Of a stretch of DNA of 64,000 bases, positions 44,201 to 54,512 are shown one piece after another. Numbering within the stretch: the first letter of the stretch is position 1; every line of letters starts with the position of its first letter. The notes under the pieces were generated by a model. The model did not search any database. It saw nothing but the letters and a program-made list of their open reading frames with translations, and was not told the origin of the DNA. The position numbers were made by a program, and so were the translations under genes. This DNA comes from Caprimulgus europaeus (taxonomy: Eukaryota > Chordata > Aves > Caprimulgiformes > Caprimulgidae). The stretch lies in NCBI GenBank assembly GCA_907165065.1, contig OU015534.1, forward strand, positions 16,127,686-16,191,685, written 5' to 3'.

Positions 44201-46491
44201 GTTTGGATCAGGGTCTTGCTGGCTGGGCATCCTCCTGTCAGCCTCAGGCTGTCCTTGCATCCCAGCAGCAGCAAAGGCACACAGCAAACTCAACTTTGTT
44301 TTCAATATCCATCTAGGTATCTCAGTAACAAACCATTTGCAAAAGCTTACTGCAGAAACATTAACAATGAGGTAGCTCCAGCGCACTCCAGTAACCCCAC
44401 TGCTTGCAGCAACACGCTGCCTATCACACGTACTCAAAACTACCCCTTCTCCGCCTCCAGACTAGCCAACGTCCTGCCAGAAGTCACTGACTGCAAACGT
44501 CCATTGAATCTCATCCAAACGATACCCTCACATGTAAATCTTCCAAGCGCAGTTTTTGCAGCCGATAGCAGTATTTGCAAGCACCGCGTCCCCTTTATCC
44601 GAACTTGGCCCTGATCCCGAAAGCCCTTGTGCCTGTGTTTATTTTAGTAACAAACTGTTTCACATCTGCACAACCAGTGAGTGGTTCAGTATCACAGAGC
44701 AAGTTTTCAGCGTCGTTAGCTGTTACAGTAACGAGCCAATTTTAAATAAATACAAAGCTTTCACAGATACACAGGTCATGCACATACTTTTAGTTCTAGA
44801 GCAAAGGTTCATTCAGAAAGCCATCTACTCTCAATGAGCACTCTAATATATTTAAAATATTCTAAAATCATGTATTAAACCTCCACACAAATACAGAACA
44901 AGACCATGGTTTCTTCCCAAAAGGCTTCAATATGGTGTTGAAAAAGAAATTAAAAAAAACCCATATCAGGTATTCCCTTCACCTTCCACTCTATCTAAAA
45001 AAAAATTAAACAAATCACTATTTAAATTTAAAATGTTACAGTAACACGTGTGCTCAGAAACCAGAGCCTCGATGTTTCAGCTCAACTTAGATCAAAACTT
45101 ATATCCTTCCCATTACGTAGACATATAAAATATTTCAATACAACACTGTGCACTGCTTTTCAGATAGTAATGAAGATGGGAACAGCTTGTTCCAGTCTCT
45201 CCATATATGGATCAAAACAGTTCATCGTTCTTATGGCTGTAACAGCAGCTATTTAAACTTTTGTTTTCATCAAGTATCTTAGTAAAATTAAGAAATATAA
45301 TTCTATATTTAACTGAAACAACGGCATGACTAAAAATTGATTTGTAAGCTTTCAAATGCACCATTAAAAAAAAACCCAACAAACAAGCAGCAAAAGCCAA
45401 AGAATGACAAAGAGTCAGTCACATAATAAGAAAACGCGTGGGGGCTGACATAAAGTAATGGTCTAAATTAAAGAACCTCTTATTTTAATGAGGAATTTTT
45501 ACTGCCGAGAAGAGAGCAATTACAGATGTGAGGACGTTACCGTTGAGGATTGATTCAAGACCTAAATGTGGATTTGCTGAAGTGCCTATCTCAGTTCACA
45601 ACAAACCTCAAGGTTACACAGATCTGGAAAAAAACCAAAAACTTTTCCTAACGTGAGTAAACAGCTCATTTAATGTCACTGCACACCGGCAGCTCCACGG
45701 GGAACCCTGCCGGTTTCGGGGCTCTGGTTTTGTTTACTTACCGTTTATATAAGCTGGCACTGACCGATGAAAATAAAGTGAGCTGTTAAGCACGGACGAT
45801 GGGATGAAAAACACCCCCTGAGGAGGAAGCCGGCGCCCAGCCCAGCGCGCTGCAGCTGCAGCCGCGGCCAAGGCTGAGCTCGCCCGGCCGCGAGCCGCTG
45901 AACGGACCAGCGCCGCGGCTCTGAGTGAGCCCCGCACAGCCCCGCCCGGCCCTCCCGCGCCGTCCCGACACCTTCCAGCACCCGTGTGAGGCACAAGGGG
46001 CGATAAAGCACCGCACAGGTCTGCGGGGAGCGGTCAGACCCTTCACAGACATGAACGACCCATGATTTTTTGGGCGCCGCTCCGCTGACGCGCGCAGCCG
46101 TCCCTCCCGCTCCCGAGAGGGGTAACAAGTCACCGCCCGCAGCGCGAAGACTGTTCAGCGGCGGGAGAGCCGCTGCCATCGAGAGACGGGAAAGCACGGC
46201 CCGGGCCAAGCCCCACCGGCCCCGCAGCAGCGGCTCCCCAGGGAGCGGGCACTCCTCGCCTCCTCGCCCCCTCGCCTGGCGAGGAAGCGGCCGCCCGGCA
46301 GGTGGAAGAGGCGGCCGCGGGCCGGCAGTCGGAGCCCCTTAGCCGAGCCCCAGCCCGGCCCGCCCCGCCCGCGGGCACTTACCCTGCGGGGCGCAGACCC
46401 CACCGTGGCGGTGCCCGGTGCCCGCCGCCGCCCCTCGCTGGGACCTCCTGCCCCGCAGCTTGGAGAGCGTCCTGCGGAGCGGGTCAGCCAT
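18537..46491 (-). CDS. SYDE2: SYDE2, synapse defective Rho GTPase homolog 2 (complete coding sequence, 7 exons)
   Basis: SYDE2 is a C2 and RhoGAP protein related to worm SYD-1. It speeds GTP hydrolysis by Rho-family GTPases near membranes and synapses. The minus-strand exons are 46491-46383, 42563-41829, 32715-31616, 29178-29052, 24900-24719, 23832-23601 and 19039-18537. All phases agree and sum to 2,988 nt, or 995 residues plus stop. The N-terminus is [16 protein letters not shown]. Residues 86-91 are six prolines, and 169-183 are the conserved [15 protein letters not shown]. The C2 domain spans about 478-595 and the RhoGAP domain about 614-828, with arginine finger R654 in GLYRLCGSA. The tail ends in a coiled-coil-like segment ([20 protein letters not shown]). 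Human SYDE2 is about 1,190 residues as I recall, so the N-terminal region is shorter here. The start is chosen because it opens a basic segment and lies in the CpG island. Confidence 0.95.
19040..23600 (-). other. SYDE2 intron 6
   Basis: This 4.6 kb intron shows no exon or repeat family I recognise, apart from a CAAAA-type simple repeat at 23213-23241. Its longer open frames are short and have no family resemblance. The neighbouring intron 5 (23833-24718) also appears empty. Confidence 0.6.
23213..23241. repeat. (AAAAC)n simple repeat
   Basis: About five CAAAA units are followed by A7 and C-rich sequence, in SYDE2 intron 6. Confidence 0.9.
23601..23832 (-). CDS. SYDE2: SYDE2 exon 6, RhoGAP C-terminal half
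   Basis: The acceptor is TTCTTTTAG and the donor is TGGCCAG|GTACTG. It encodes [20 protein letters not shown], then [11 protein letters not shown] with the Asn and Pro typical of RhoGAP domains, and ends at [11 protein letters not shown]. Confidence 0.96.
24719..24900 (-). CDS. SYDE2: SYDE2 exon 5, RhoGAP core
   Basis: The acceptor is CTTGTGAAG and the donor is GAGAAG|GTGAGT. It encodes [18 protein letters not shown], the LK-x-x-LRELP-x-PL signature of RhoGAP proteins, and continues to [10 protein letters not shown]. Confidence 0.96.
24901..29051 (-). other. SYDE2 intron 4
   Basis: This intron of about 4.2 kb has an A-run at 26421-26434 and no exon or transposon I can recognise. The open frames at 25.1-25.7 kb are GC-rich chance frames on both strands. 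Confidence 0.6.
29052..29178 (-). CDS. SYDE2: SYDE2 exon 4, RhoGAP with arginine finger
   Basis: The acceptor is TTTTGCTTCTAG and the donor is ATAACAG|GTAATA. It encodes [20 protein letters not shown] and [11 protein letters not shown]. The Arg of GLYRLCGS corresponds to the catalytic arginine finger of RhoGAP domains, so the GAP should be active. Confidence 0.96.
29179..31615 (-). other. SYDE2 intron 3
   Basis: This intron is about 2.4 kb and AT-rich. I see no coding or RNA feature in it. Confidence 0.6.
31616..32715 (-). CDS. SYDE2: SYDE2 exon 3, C2 domain and start of RhoGAP
   Basis: The acceptor is TTCTTCTAAAG and the donor is GGCTGTCAG|GTGCTG, which is weak at +4 to +5. Its 1,100 nt encode residues 282-648. 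The exon opens with a basic segment ([18 protein letters not shown]). The C2 core follows ([55 protein letters not shown]). It ends with the first RhoGAP helix ([18 protein letters not shown]). Confidence 0.96.
33297..33350 (-). mobile_element. CR1 LINE 3' end fragment, minus orientation
   Basis: The plus strand reads AGAATCACAGAATCATAGAA and then GGATTGGAAGGGACCT. This is the reverse complement of the avian CR1 3' terminus with its ATTCTATG-type octamer tail. Only about 55 bp survive, a strongly 5'-truncated copy in SYDE2 intron 2. Confidence 0.85.
33575..33622. repeat. A/C-rich low-complexity tract
   Basis: Runs of A alternate with CCC, CCCCC and CCCC blocks, so the minus strand has several G-runs. 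Confidence 0.75.
35529..35686 (+). mobile_element. CR1 LINE 3' fragment, plus orientation
   Basis: The segment contains GTGAGAGCAATCAATCACTG, later GGTTTTCAAATATGACCAGA, and then TTCCAACCTAGGCTGTTCTA running into a degraded ATGAT tail. These are the landmarks of the avian CR1 3' UTR in order. It is 5'-truncated, in SYDE2 intron 2. Confidence 0.9.
39551..39591. repeat. A-rich low-complexity tract
   Basis: Long A runs are interrupted by CC, C and G, in SYDE2 intron 2. No SINE body is recognisable upstream of it. Confidence 0.8.
41829..42563 (-). CDS. SYDE2: SYDE2 exon 2, proline-rich and acidic linker
   Basis: The acceptor is TTTCTTTCTGGGAACAG and the donor is CCTTCAACAG|GTAAGA. It encodes residues 37-281. 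It starts [19 protein letters not shown], has a PPPPPPEEE run of the SH3-ligand type, and the acidic [15 protein letters not shown] motif shared with the SYDE family. It is GC-richer than the surrounding introns. Confidence 0.93.
42564..46382 (-). other. SYDE2 intron 1
   Basis: This intron is about 3.8 kb. Its 5' end (45.8-46.38 kb) is part of the CpG island and the remainder is AT-rich. No further coding exon is evident, although the GC-rich start could hide alternative first-exon sequence. Confidence 0.6.
46383..46491 (-). CDS. SYDE2: SYDE2 exon 1 (start codon)
   Basis: ATG at 46491-46489 opens [20 protein letters not shown]. The donor is CCGCAGG|GTAAGT, a strong consensus. It leaves one G that joins exon 2 as Asp. 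The frame stays open upstream in GC-rich DNA, so a longer N-terminus cannot be excluded. Confidence 0.85.
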
Positions 46492-46674
46492 GCCTGGGAC
46501 CTGCCTCCCGCCGCCTTCAGCGGGCGCTGCCCCCCGGCCCGCGGGAGCAGGCAGCCCCCCTGCCCGGCGGCGGCAGCCCTGGGCCGCGCTGCCCCATGGC
46601 GGCCTGGCCCCGCGCGCCCGGCCCCGGCTCCGCCGCGCACATACTTGGCATAGCTGCGCGGGGTGAGAGGGCGC

Positions 46675-46690
46675 GCGCAGTGCGCATGCC
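46675..46690. promoter_or_regulatory. NRF1-like palindromic GCGCA element
   Basis: The sequence GCGCAGTGCGCATGCC resembles the NRF1 half-site pair TGCGCATGCGC, about 185 bp upstream of the SYDE2 ATG. Half-site spacing and sequence are not perfect, so this is a candidate only. Confidence 0.35.
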
Positions 46691-46960
46691 CGCCGCCGCC
46701 CCCGCCCGCCGGGGCGCCGCGCCCCGTGGAGAGAGGGGCAACGCTGCCGCGGCGCGGACGGGGCTGCTGCCTCCGGCCGGTCCCTACGGTGCAGGGCCAG
46801 GCGACCCCTGTGCCCGCCGGAGGTGGCCCGGGCTGCTGGGGCTGCGCAGGTGGGCGGCCAGTCCCACTCCCCGGCCGCAGGCTCCGTCCTGCCGGGGCAC
46901 AGGCCGCCTGTCCGCAGCAGCACCCGGGCTGCGCTCGGAGAGTTCTTGCTGCCTGGCAGG

Positions 46961-47018
46961 TTTAGGCAGTTTCCCCGCAGCCTGCCCGTTTTTAGGCAGT
47001 TTCCCCGCAGCCTGCCCG
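46961..47018. repeat. perfect 28-bp tandem duplication, period 30
   Basis: Copies at 46961-46988 and 46991-47018 are identical, each starting TTTAGGCAGTTTCCCCGCAG and ending CCTGCCCG, separated by TT. It lies at the upstream edge of the SYDE2 CpG island. Confidence 0.95.
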
Positions 47019-47020
47019 GC

Positions 47021-48153
47021 CAGGGATCAGCTGCTCACTCCCTTGAGCGGCCTCTGCCCGCTCCTCAGCCGGCCGAGCAGGGTGAAGTGGCCTCGGTGTT
47101 AGTAGCCTTTAGTATTGCAGCCAACATACTACAGAGGTAAAAGACAAAAAGCGTTGGGTCAGAGCAAATAACGTACTGAGGCTGCTCAGGTGGGCAAAAG
47201 TTTGGGTTTGGCGCACATGTTGCTTAGCTACATCACTCACTAGTTCCATTAGCCAGCACACAGCCCTTCAAAACGGACCTTGGGAAAAAGTATGTCACTG
47301 ATTTTTTACCAAAATAAAATCCTGAGACAGCTTTTGTTGGTTAACATCTACATGGGTCTATGTTTCCTTATGAACAACTTCAGGAATATATTTTGCAGCT
47401 TTCTATATGATACATCTTACAAACGGCCTGTGACACACCTATAGCAGCCGTAGCCATCTCCCACCCGTTGGCAGTGGGTTGGATGTTGTCTCCCCATGGA
47501 AGGCAGCCGGGAGCAGGCAGGCTTTCCGCACGCTCCTCATGCCAGGCACAGTGCTGCCTCCCCACAGAGCAAATCCCCAAATACTGGCCCAAAAGAACTG
47601 CTCCTTCAGTTCTGGAGAAGACAACTGCAGCTCCTGAACGTAGCACACCTTCACAGGTTTCCTCTCTTTGCAAGGGGGATTTAATAATTTGATCATTTGA
47701 AACTAAATATTTCTAAAGAGCTAAATTAGGTGAGTTTCTGAATCTTTATATGTGAAACACCCACAGCAGTGACCCAGTAATACCTGTAAATATACAATGT
47801 AAAAAAATTAAAAATTAAAAAGTAGTTATGGTTTCTCTTAATCTAACATAAAGCTCATGATAGTTACCCTATGTCATGTTGCAACAACTTGAAATGCCAT
47901 TTTGCTATCCCGGCTTTTGAAACCATTTGCATTCCTTTAAACACACAGATTGGGAAATACCTGTGTACGAGTTTCAGAGCAAGATGTAAAACCAGTCCAG
48001 AATGCTTTTGGTTGGGAAAAAAAGGTATGTAAAACTAAGCCTTTTACTATACCTTCCAGAACTGTGGTCCTGATCTGTAAGGATACAGTCACAGAACAAA
48101 GGTATAAACATATTTTATGGCTTTTTTTTTTTTTGGTTCATCTCATAGTCAGA
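47021..48153. other. non-coding region upstream of SYDE2
   Basis: I see no gene, RNA or repeat family in this stretch. A divergent transcript from the CpG island is possible but nothing in the sequence proves it. Confidence 0.5.
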
Positions 48154-48304
48154 TGCTGAAACAGGTTGCCCAGAAAAGCTGTGGGAACTCCATCCTAGAG
48201 ACACTAAAGGCTTGGCTGGCTCTGGCCAAGCTCACCTACATGGCTTCTGCTCTGCTCTGGAGCTGAGCAGAGGACCTCCAGAGGTCCCATCCAACCTAAA
48301 TTAC
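48154..48304 (+). mobile_element. CR1 LINE 3' fragment, plus orientation, degraded
   Basis: The segment reads GCTGAAACAGGTTGCCCAGA, then GGGAACTCCATCCTAGAGAC, and ends ACCTCCAGAGGTCCCATCC before AACCTAAATTAC. This is the order of motifs in the CR1 3' UTR, without the octamer tail. Confidence 0.85.
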
Positions 48305-51300
48305 ACTCCCAATGTTAAATCTTTCCTGGTAATATTGCTGCCATCCTCCCTAGCTAAGATAGGGCTTGGATAGAAGGAATGAAGTCCAGCCGAGCAGAAC
48401 ACCAGTGACAAAATCCCTGGTAAAATTCTGCATGAGCACCACCGCGGGACAGCACTGACCTTACTGATGCTATCAGGAGGTTAGCTGTGCCACTAGCAAA
48501 TGTGTGCCTGAAGCAAAGGGCATGCATTTGAAGTCTGGAAGAGGGGATCTACCCCATTAAAAACACTGAAAAGATTCAAAACAGAAGATGAACTTTGGTC
48601 TTTTTCTGCAAGAAAATGTTGTTGCAACCATTTCAAATTAAGCAAATGAAAGAAGCCTGCACCTACCTTGACTGTCATCTTCACACCTGCAGATTTCCCA
48701 CCTGTTCCAATGGGAAATCTCATTCCTCCTGTCTACCTGTGCCTTAGATTGTCTGAATTACTTCCGTAATAAATAACAATTTACTGCATTTACAGTAACT
48801 GTATGTAACTTTTAGCAAGTTCCTCTTATTTAGGTGGCATTTTTGGAAACTTTTGTTACTTAGATATTTCCTTTTAGCAATTAAAACAATATTAGTAGAG
48901 GTAGGTACTAGCCAGAGTAAGGAGCAGATCCTGCAAAGAACTGGAGCACTGATGTTTGGTGTGCAGTGCTGCCTTCTCCCATGAGTACCAGCTATGGAAA
49001 CAAAGGAAAATTCAATATCATTGTGTTTTTTATGCTGCTTCACACAGTATTTTCTTCATGTTCTGTATGGTTTTAAATGTTAGTTTAAGCATTTAGATTA
49101 TTCCTCTATGCAATAGGCACACAGGAAATAGCTCGGTGAAAAGCTGCCAATAGTTGAGTCTATAAACACAGTTTGATCTGTATCTTAGAAAATTGTTTCC
49201 ATTCCAAAATGTGGTTACAAAGCACTTTTTCTTGTTGGCAGCTGGACTTTTTTTTAAATCCCTATGCATCCTGTATTTGCCCAACAGAGCTGGCATTGAT
49301 CACAGAAAAAAAACCAAAAAAAACCAACCCTGCAAATAAAATAACATTAAGGTTCTGGCTGGAACTAACTTGAGCCAGTGGAGTAAGAGTCAAAGCTGAG
49401 CTTTTGTTTTCAGCTCAGCCTGTTTTGTTCAGGAGCTGCAAAGCGCAGAGTGCTGAATGTGAGTCCTTTTATTTGGCCTTCTACAAAAAGTAAAAACTAC
49501 TTTAAGAGGATGGGACTAGAGCTTGCATCGACTTGAAGAGGGTTCTTAGTAGAAGGCTGGCAAATATTTAGGACCGGTTAAACAGTGTGACTTTAAAAAC
49601 AAATAGAAAGCAGTATTCTTCTGAAGGTATGAAGATAAATGCTTTTCAAAGTTTTTTTTTCATTAACAGACTGACATTTCACCAATTACTTAATCTTTTC
49701 TGACTTGATGACTTGAGAATTGTAAATGGCTGCACAAGCAAAAAAGTCAAATTTAAGTTGGAAAAAAAAAGCATTGATGAGAAGGATATCCCTGGTGAAG
49801 AAGCTGATGCATAGGTAGCAGTGTTTGGGCACTGATATAGCTGAAGGATGAAATTACGCAGATAAATAGTTCCTAAGAAAAGACTGACAAATAATCTTTA
49901 CAGCCTTGCTAACAGTTTCAGAGATCAGCTCTGCCTCAGCAGATACCTTGAAGAAGCTGTGCTTTCTGAAGTACACAGGCTGTCATTGCTGTACAAACTC
50001 AGGGACTGATTTTGAACTGCTCTGGTCTGATTTTGGAAAATTTCATCCCTCATAGCATCCAAGACCTGCTCCTGTACCTGAAATAAAACTTACATATGAA
50101 TTTAGGATGTAACTGTGTAAAGATGTACTTTATTTTACTTCAGTGGGATTAATTCATATGAGTAAACCTGAAAGCGTCTGGAAACATGAGTGAGTCTCCT
50201 TTTCATTAAAGCTTAGCAAATTGGTATCTTTCTTCTCCCAAGATCTGTCACAGACAGGGGGATAAAGTGACAACTATATGACTAAAGAGGAGCTGATGAC
50301 AGGTGGGAACTGGAAGCATTTGAATGCCCCAATAAAATCTATGAGCACTCTTTTTATTGAAAGCGTCTGCCTTCCTGACATCGAAATGGACTGAAATAAG
50401 AGTCTCATGAAACTCTATCAGGCAGCTAATAGCCGTGTGCATTATCTCCAGCCTGCCAAACAACTGATCTCTCTCAGATGCAGACACCACTACAGTCATC
50501 CACACCTTTGTTACCCCCAGACCATATTTTGAACCGGCCAGCCAAGGCACTCCAGAGGCCCGGAGGGTCCAGGATGCAGCTGGTTATCTGCTTGGGAAGA
50601 CAAACCAATGGGAGAATAAATGATTTCTATTCTAAACCTGAGGAGGTTGCTAGACAACAGGCTGCACAAAGCTGAAGGTGCTCATTACCCAAATGGCTCC
50701 ACCATCTGCTCCGTGGTCTCTGGCCCCATTTGCAGTTGGGGTTATACTTTTTAAAAGCAAATTTTAGAGACTCCAAGAGCATTCAAGTGTTTGGCTCAGA
50801 CCACGGACTCGCTTCTAGAGCACATCCTTGCCAGAAACCTCCTTACTCCAAAACTGCTTTAAGATGCACCACTATCAAGATGTTATACCCCGCGCGGTTA
50901 CTGAACAGCTGGTGTCAACTCCTGGATGCAGGCAGTCTGCCAGCCCACACCGGGGCATTCGTACAGCTGCCACTGGCTTTGGGACAGCCAGTTCCTCAGC
51001 TCTGCAGAGAAGAGAGCTGGCGGGGCACCACGCCTGCATTGCTGTTGCTTGGCTGTGTCCAGCCAAACTTGGTGCCTCCCCACAAGGAGGTAGCGGGCCT
51101 CTGAAAAGCCACCATCACCATCAGCTCCTCTCTGACTCCTGTGGTGTGGGCCTTCTGGGCTCTGGCAATGTGACTTGTAGCATCAGAATGGTGACTACCC
51201 TGCCTGTATGTGAAGTGCTGAGCCCACTGCTCCCAGTGGCTTGGTCTACTTGTCCTGTTAAGCTGTAATTAAAATTAAACAGAGAGGATTTTAAAAGCCA

Positions 51301-54300
51301 TGTAAGGTTAACCTAGATTCAAAAGAGCAGTGCAATGGAAATACTTCCCTATTCATAGCTATCAGCTAAGCTAAGCAGCAGGAACGTTCATGGTTCTGCC
51401 TCTGTGCTTTGTTTAAACAGAAATAAGACAGCAATTCATGCTTTTTTTAGTATCTTGCACTTATTTTAAGTTGGTATTTGTCTTTTTACAGAATGCATGC
51501 TAACATCTCTAGGAGCTTTTCAAAATGTCATTGAACATCAGGGCCGTCATTACCACCTCAGACTACAATCTTACAGCATGCCAGAGCTATGGTAGGATGC
51601 CAGTCTCACTGAAGATATGCTAAAAATACCAAAGTATTTTGGATATGAAGAAGCCAAAGTATTATCTGTACAGTAAAAATAGTCGGTATCATGACCATCA
51701 TCACCATTACCTTCTCCTAATGTGGAGACAAAACCAGCAGATCAGTAACACTTGACCTTGGTTGCAGTGAAAGTAAACACTAACGAAGAGTGTGGTAAGT
51801 TCAGACAGAAAAAAACCAGATTCAAGTTCATGCTCAAAACATTAGGAGATCCTTTATGAAGGAACAGAAATCACTAAATAAGCATTTATCTGCCTATTTT
51901 GTCTTATCTTTTTAGGCCAGGATCACATTTGTGGTCCTGCCATTCCTGCCCCAGGAGGGCAGGGAAGAAGCACAGCTCTCACTCCGTCTTTCTAATCAGC
52001 CTCGTGCCTTCACAAAGTCTCTGCCATCATTCAGTCTCTCACAGTATTTGACTATTAATACAAATTTGGATTTAAAATTACTTAACTTACAAAAAATAAC
52101 CTTATATGTGTTCATATATGATCATTTCATGATAGTCATCCTCTATGATACAAAGCCAAAAATTAGAAAAAAGCCAGAGAAACCCAGCACATCACCTCGA
52201 GCTGCTGAGAGAGCTGTGTAATCTCATATGTGAAATATTCTTCTCTTTCCCTCCGTTGTGTGTGCATCCAATCAGAGAAGTGAACAGTAACAAACTGTGA
52301 CAATGGAGCCTGTGCATGCAATAGCCTGCTCATACTGAGCTTGTCCGTGGGATCTGAACAACACCGCGTCACTACAGTGGCTGAAAACTAGAAAAGCATT
52401 TTTGTATAGCTGTGCAGATGAACCCTGGAGTGCACCTATCAAGTAGAACAGGGAAAAACTCTGTTTCACCAGAGAAAAAAGTTTTCCTGTTTAGGCCAGG
52501 CACTATGGAATGCATGTTTTCACCTGATAGGCTTTCTTGACTTGTAAGGAACAATGCAGCCAGGAGCAGGCTAGTGCTCAGGCAGGGAGAGTTCCTCATT
52601 CGCAGAGCTGCCAGGGTTGCTGTCTGCTGTCTGCTAGCAGCTTGCTTCCAAAGCTCACTGGCTCCTGTGGTAACAAGGAATGACAATAGCGCAGCAGCTG
52701 ATGGGAAGGAGGCATGGTCAAGCTTCTATTAATTATTAATGTCCAGTATAACATTTAGTCACCCTTGAAAGACAACAGAATCCATGAGAAGAGAGGTGAA
52801 AAAACAGATTTATAATCTCATTTGTGCTCCCTTTATCACAAATCTCCTTGTTCACTCGCATTCAGACCAATTTTGTTATAAATATCCGAAGCTATATGGT
52901 TCTACTATTATTACAGGTGTCTAACAAGCCACGTGGTTAGGAAGTATTTCCAAAAATTTAACCCAAATGTTAGTCAGCTATTCCATCTAGTCATGTCTCA
53001 TGTGATGTATTAGTACAATGTCCTGCTAGTCTTCTGTGGCTGCTCAGACTACAGCATGTGGTCCTAGGTGGCACCTCTTTCTATCCAGGCAGACAGACCA
53101 CACAGCTGGCACCAGCCCAACAGGCAGAGGGGACACCAGACACGGGCAGGGGCTGTCAGCCAGTCCTGCATGGGTTCCTCTGAGTTTCCAGGAATATTAC
53201 CCGGAAAATAAGATAGATATTTAAATGCAATTTAATCTTTCACATAATCTAAAATCAATTTGCTTTCCACTTTGACATATTTTCTGAGTGTGAGTGGAAA
53301 GTTGGTGTATCTCAGCTGATTTCAAGTAGATGGGAAAGACTACAAAGGCTTCTGTGCTTCCTGTAGTGGGCCCTCTCAGTAAGGGCACTCTTCAGATGAG
53401 ATCTGTTATTGAGAAGTGTGAGCTATTGAAAATATTCAAAATATTTACATTCTTTAGTGGATAGAAGCACTACTTTATCCTAATCTCTTCTCTAATTACT
53501 CGAGTTTCCAGCCGTGCCATGGCATAATCTGTGTAACGCCCACAACAAAGACCCACAGCACTTTAATACAACAAATTCAGACAGTTGTATCAATGGTGGG
53601 GATTCTGAAAGCCCATGTATATTTACTAGATTGCATCCATATTTCAAATTAGATTTTTCCTTTTTTAACCACCTCCCCCTTCCTTTTCATTGGTAAAATT
53701 TGTTTCCTAAATGCCATATTCTTAGCCAGAATTAAAAGACTCAACAGTATGTCAAAACCAAGTATTTAAACTTATGGGTTTTTCACACTGAGCTGTAAGA
53801 TCTAAAATTACTGATTTTTTTAAAATCTATTTTTGGATGGATTTAACTTTGTGTGTCTAAACACCAGTTTCTGCTCTGAAACATCATGCACAAGGTCATT
53901 TTCAGTGTTCTTCCACAGGCAAATTCCCCTGTTGTTTATATAGAAAAGAAACACAGCTAAACAGGATATACTGAGTGTAAAAACAGAATTTGCATGGGAG
54001 GGACAAGGGCAGAAGGAAGTTTGAAACTAAAATTACTCAACTGGCTTTTTGAAACTGTGTTTCCAAGGTGACAGAAACCCCTTTATTGCAAGGTTGCTCA
54101 TTTATCTGAAACAGTTGCCAGGATTTTTATTTAATTTTTAGTTCTGAAGAACTAAAATTATCCCACTCCTTCTCAAAATAAAACTCAACCAACCAAACAC
54201 AACAAAACAGATTTTAACCACACAGTGGTTTCTATCTTTATGACCAATGACAAACAAAAATCAGGTCAAATTGTAAAGCTGCCAATTTTAGCATCCTTTT

Positions 54301-54492
54301 GGAAGCTGTATCCCCAAATAGGATATTCTAATTAGACATGTAGTTCATCAGGTGTCACAGGCTGAATTATGTGCTAAGGCCCCGTGAGAAGTTTGCAGCC
54401 TTCCTGAGCTGAGGCATTGCACGCTCCTGTGACAGACAGGACCCTGCCTGGGCAGGTCAAAGCCTGCAGGCTGTGAGAGGAAAACCTTGGGG

Positions 54493-54512
54493 ACACACAC
54501 ACACACACACAC
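54493..54512. repeat. (AC)10 microsatellite
   Basis: An uninterrupted AC dinucleotide repeat of ten units. An A-run follows at 54550-54564. Confidence 0.95.

Larger units (their letters stand above)
45828..47020. promoter_or_regulatory. SYDE2: CpG island and SYDE2 promoter region
   Basis: GC content and CpG density rise sharply against an AT-rich background, with clusters such as CCCGCCCCGCCCGC near exon 1. The SYDE2 start codon lies in the middle of it. There is no obvious TATA box upstream on the minus strand, which fits a dispersed CpG-island promoter. The transcription start is probably between 46.5 and 46.8 kb on the minus strand, but this is inferred. Confidence 0.8.

Noticed and set aside
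46302-47102. A 266-codon plus-strand open frame in the CpG island
   Set aside because: GC-rich islands lack stop codons by composition. The product is only Ala/Pro/Gly/Arg-rich and overlaps SYDE2 exon 1 on the other strand.
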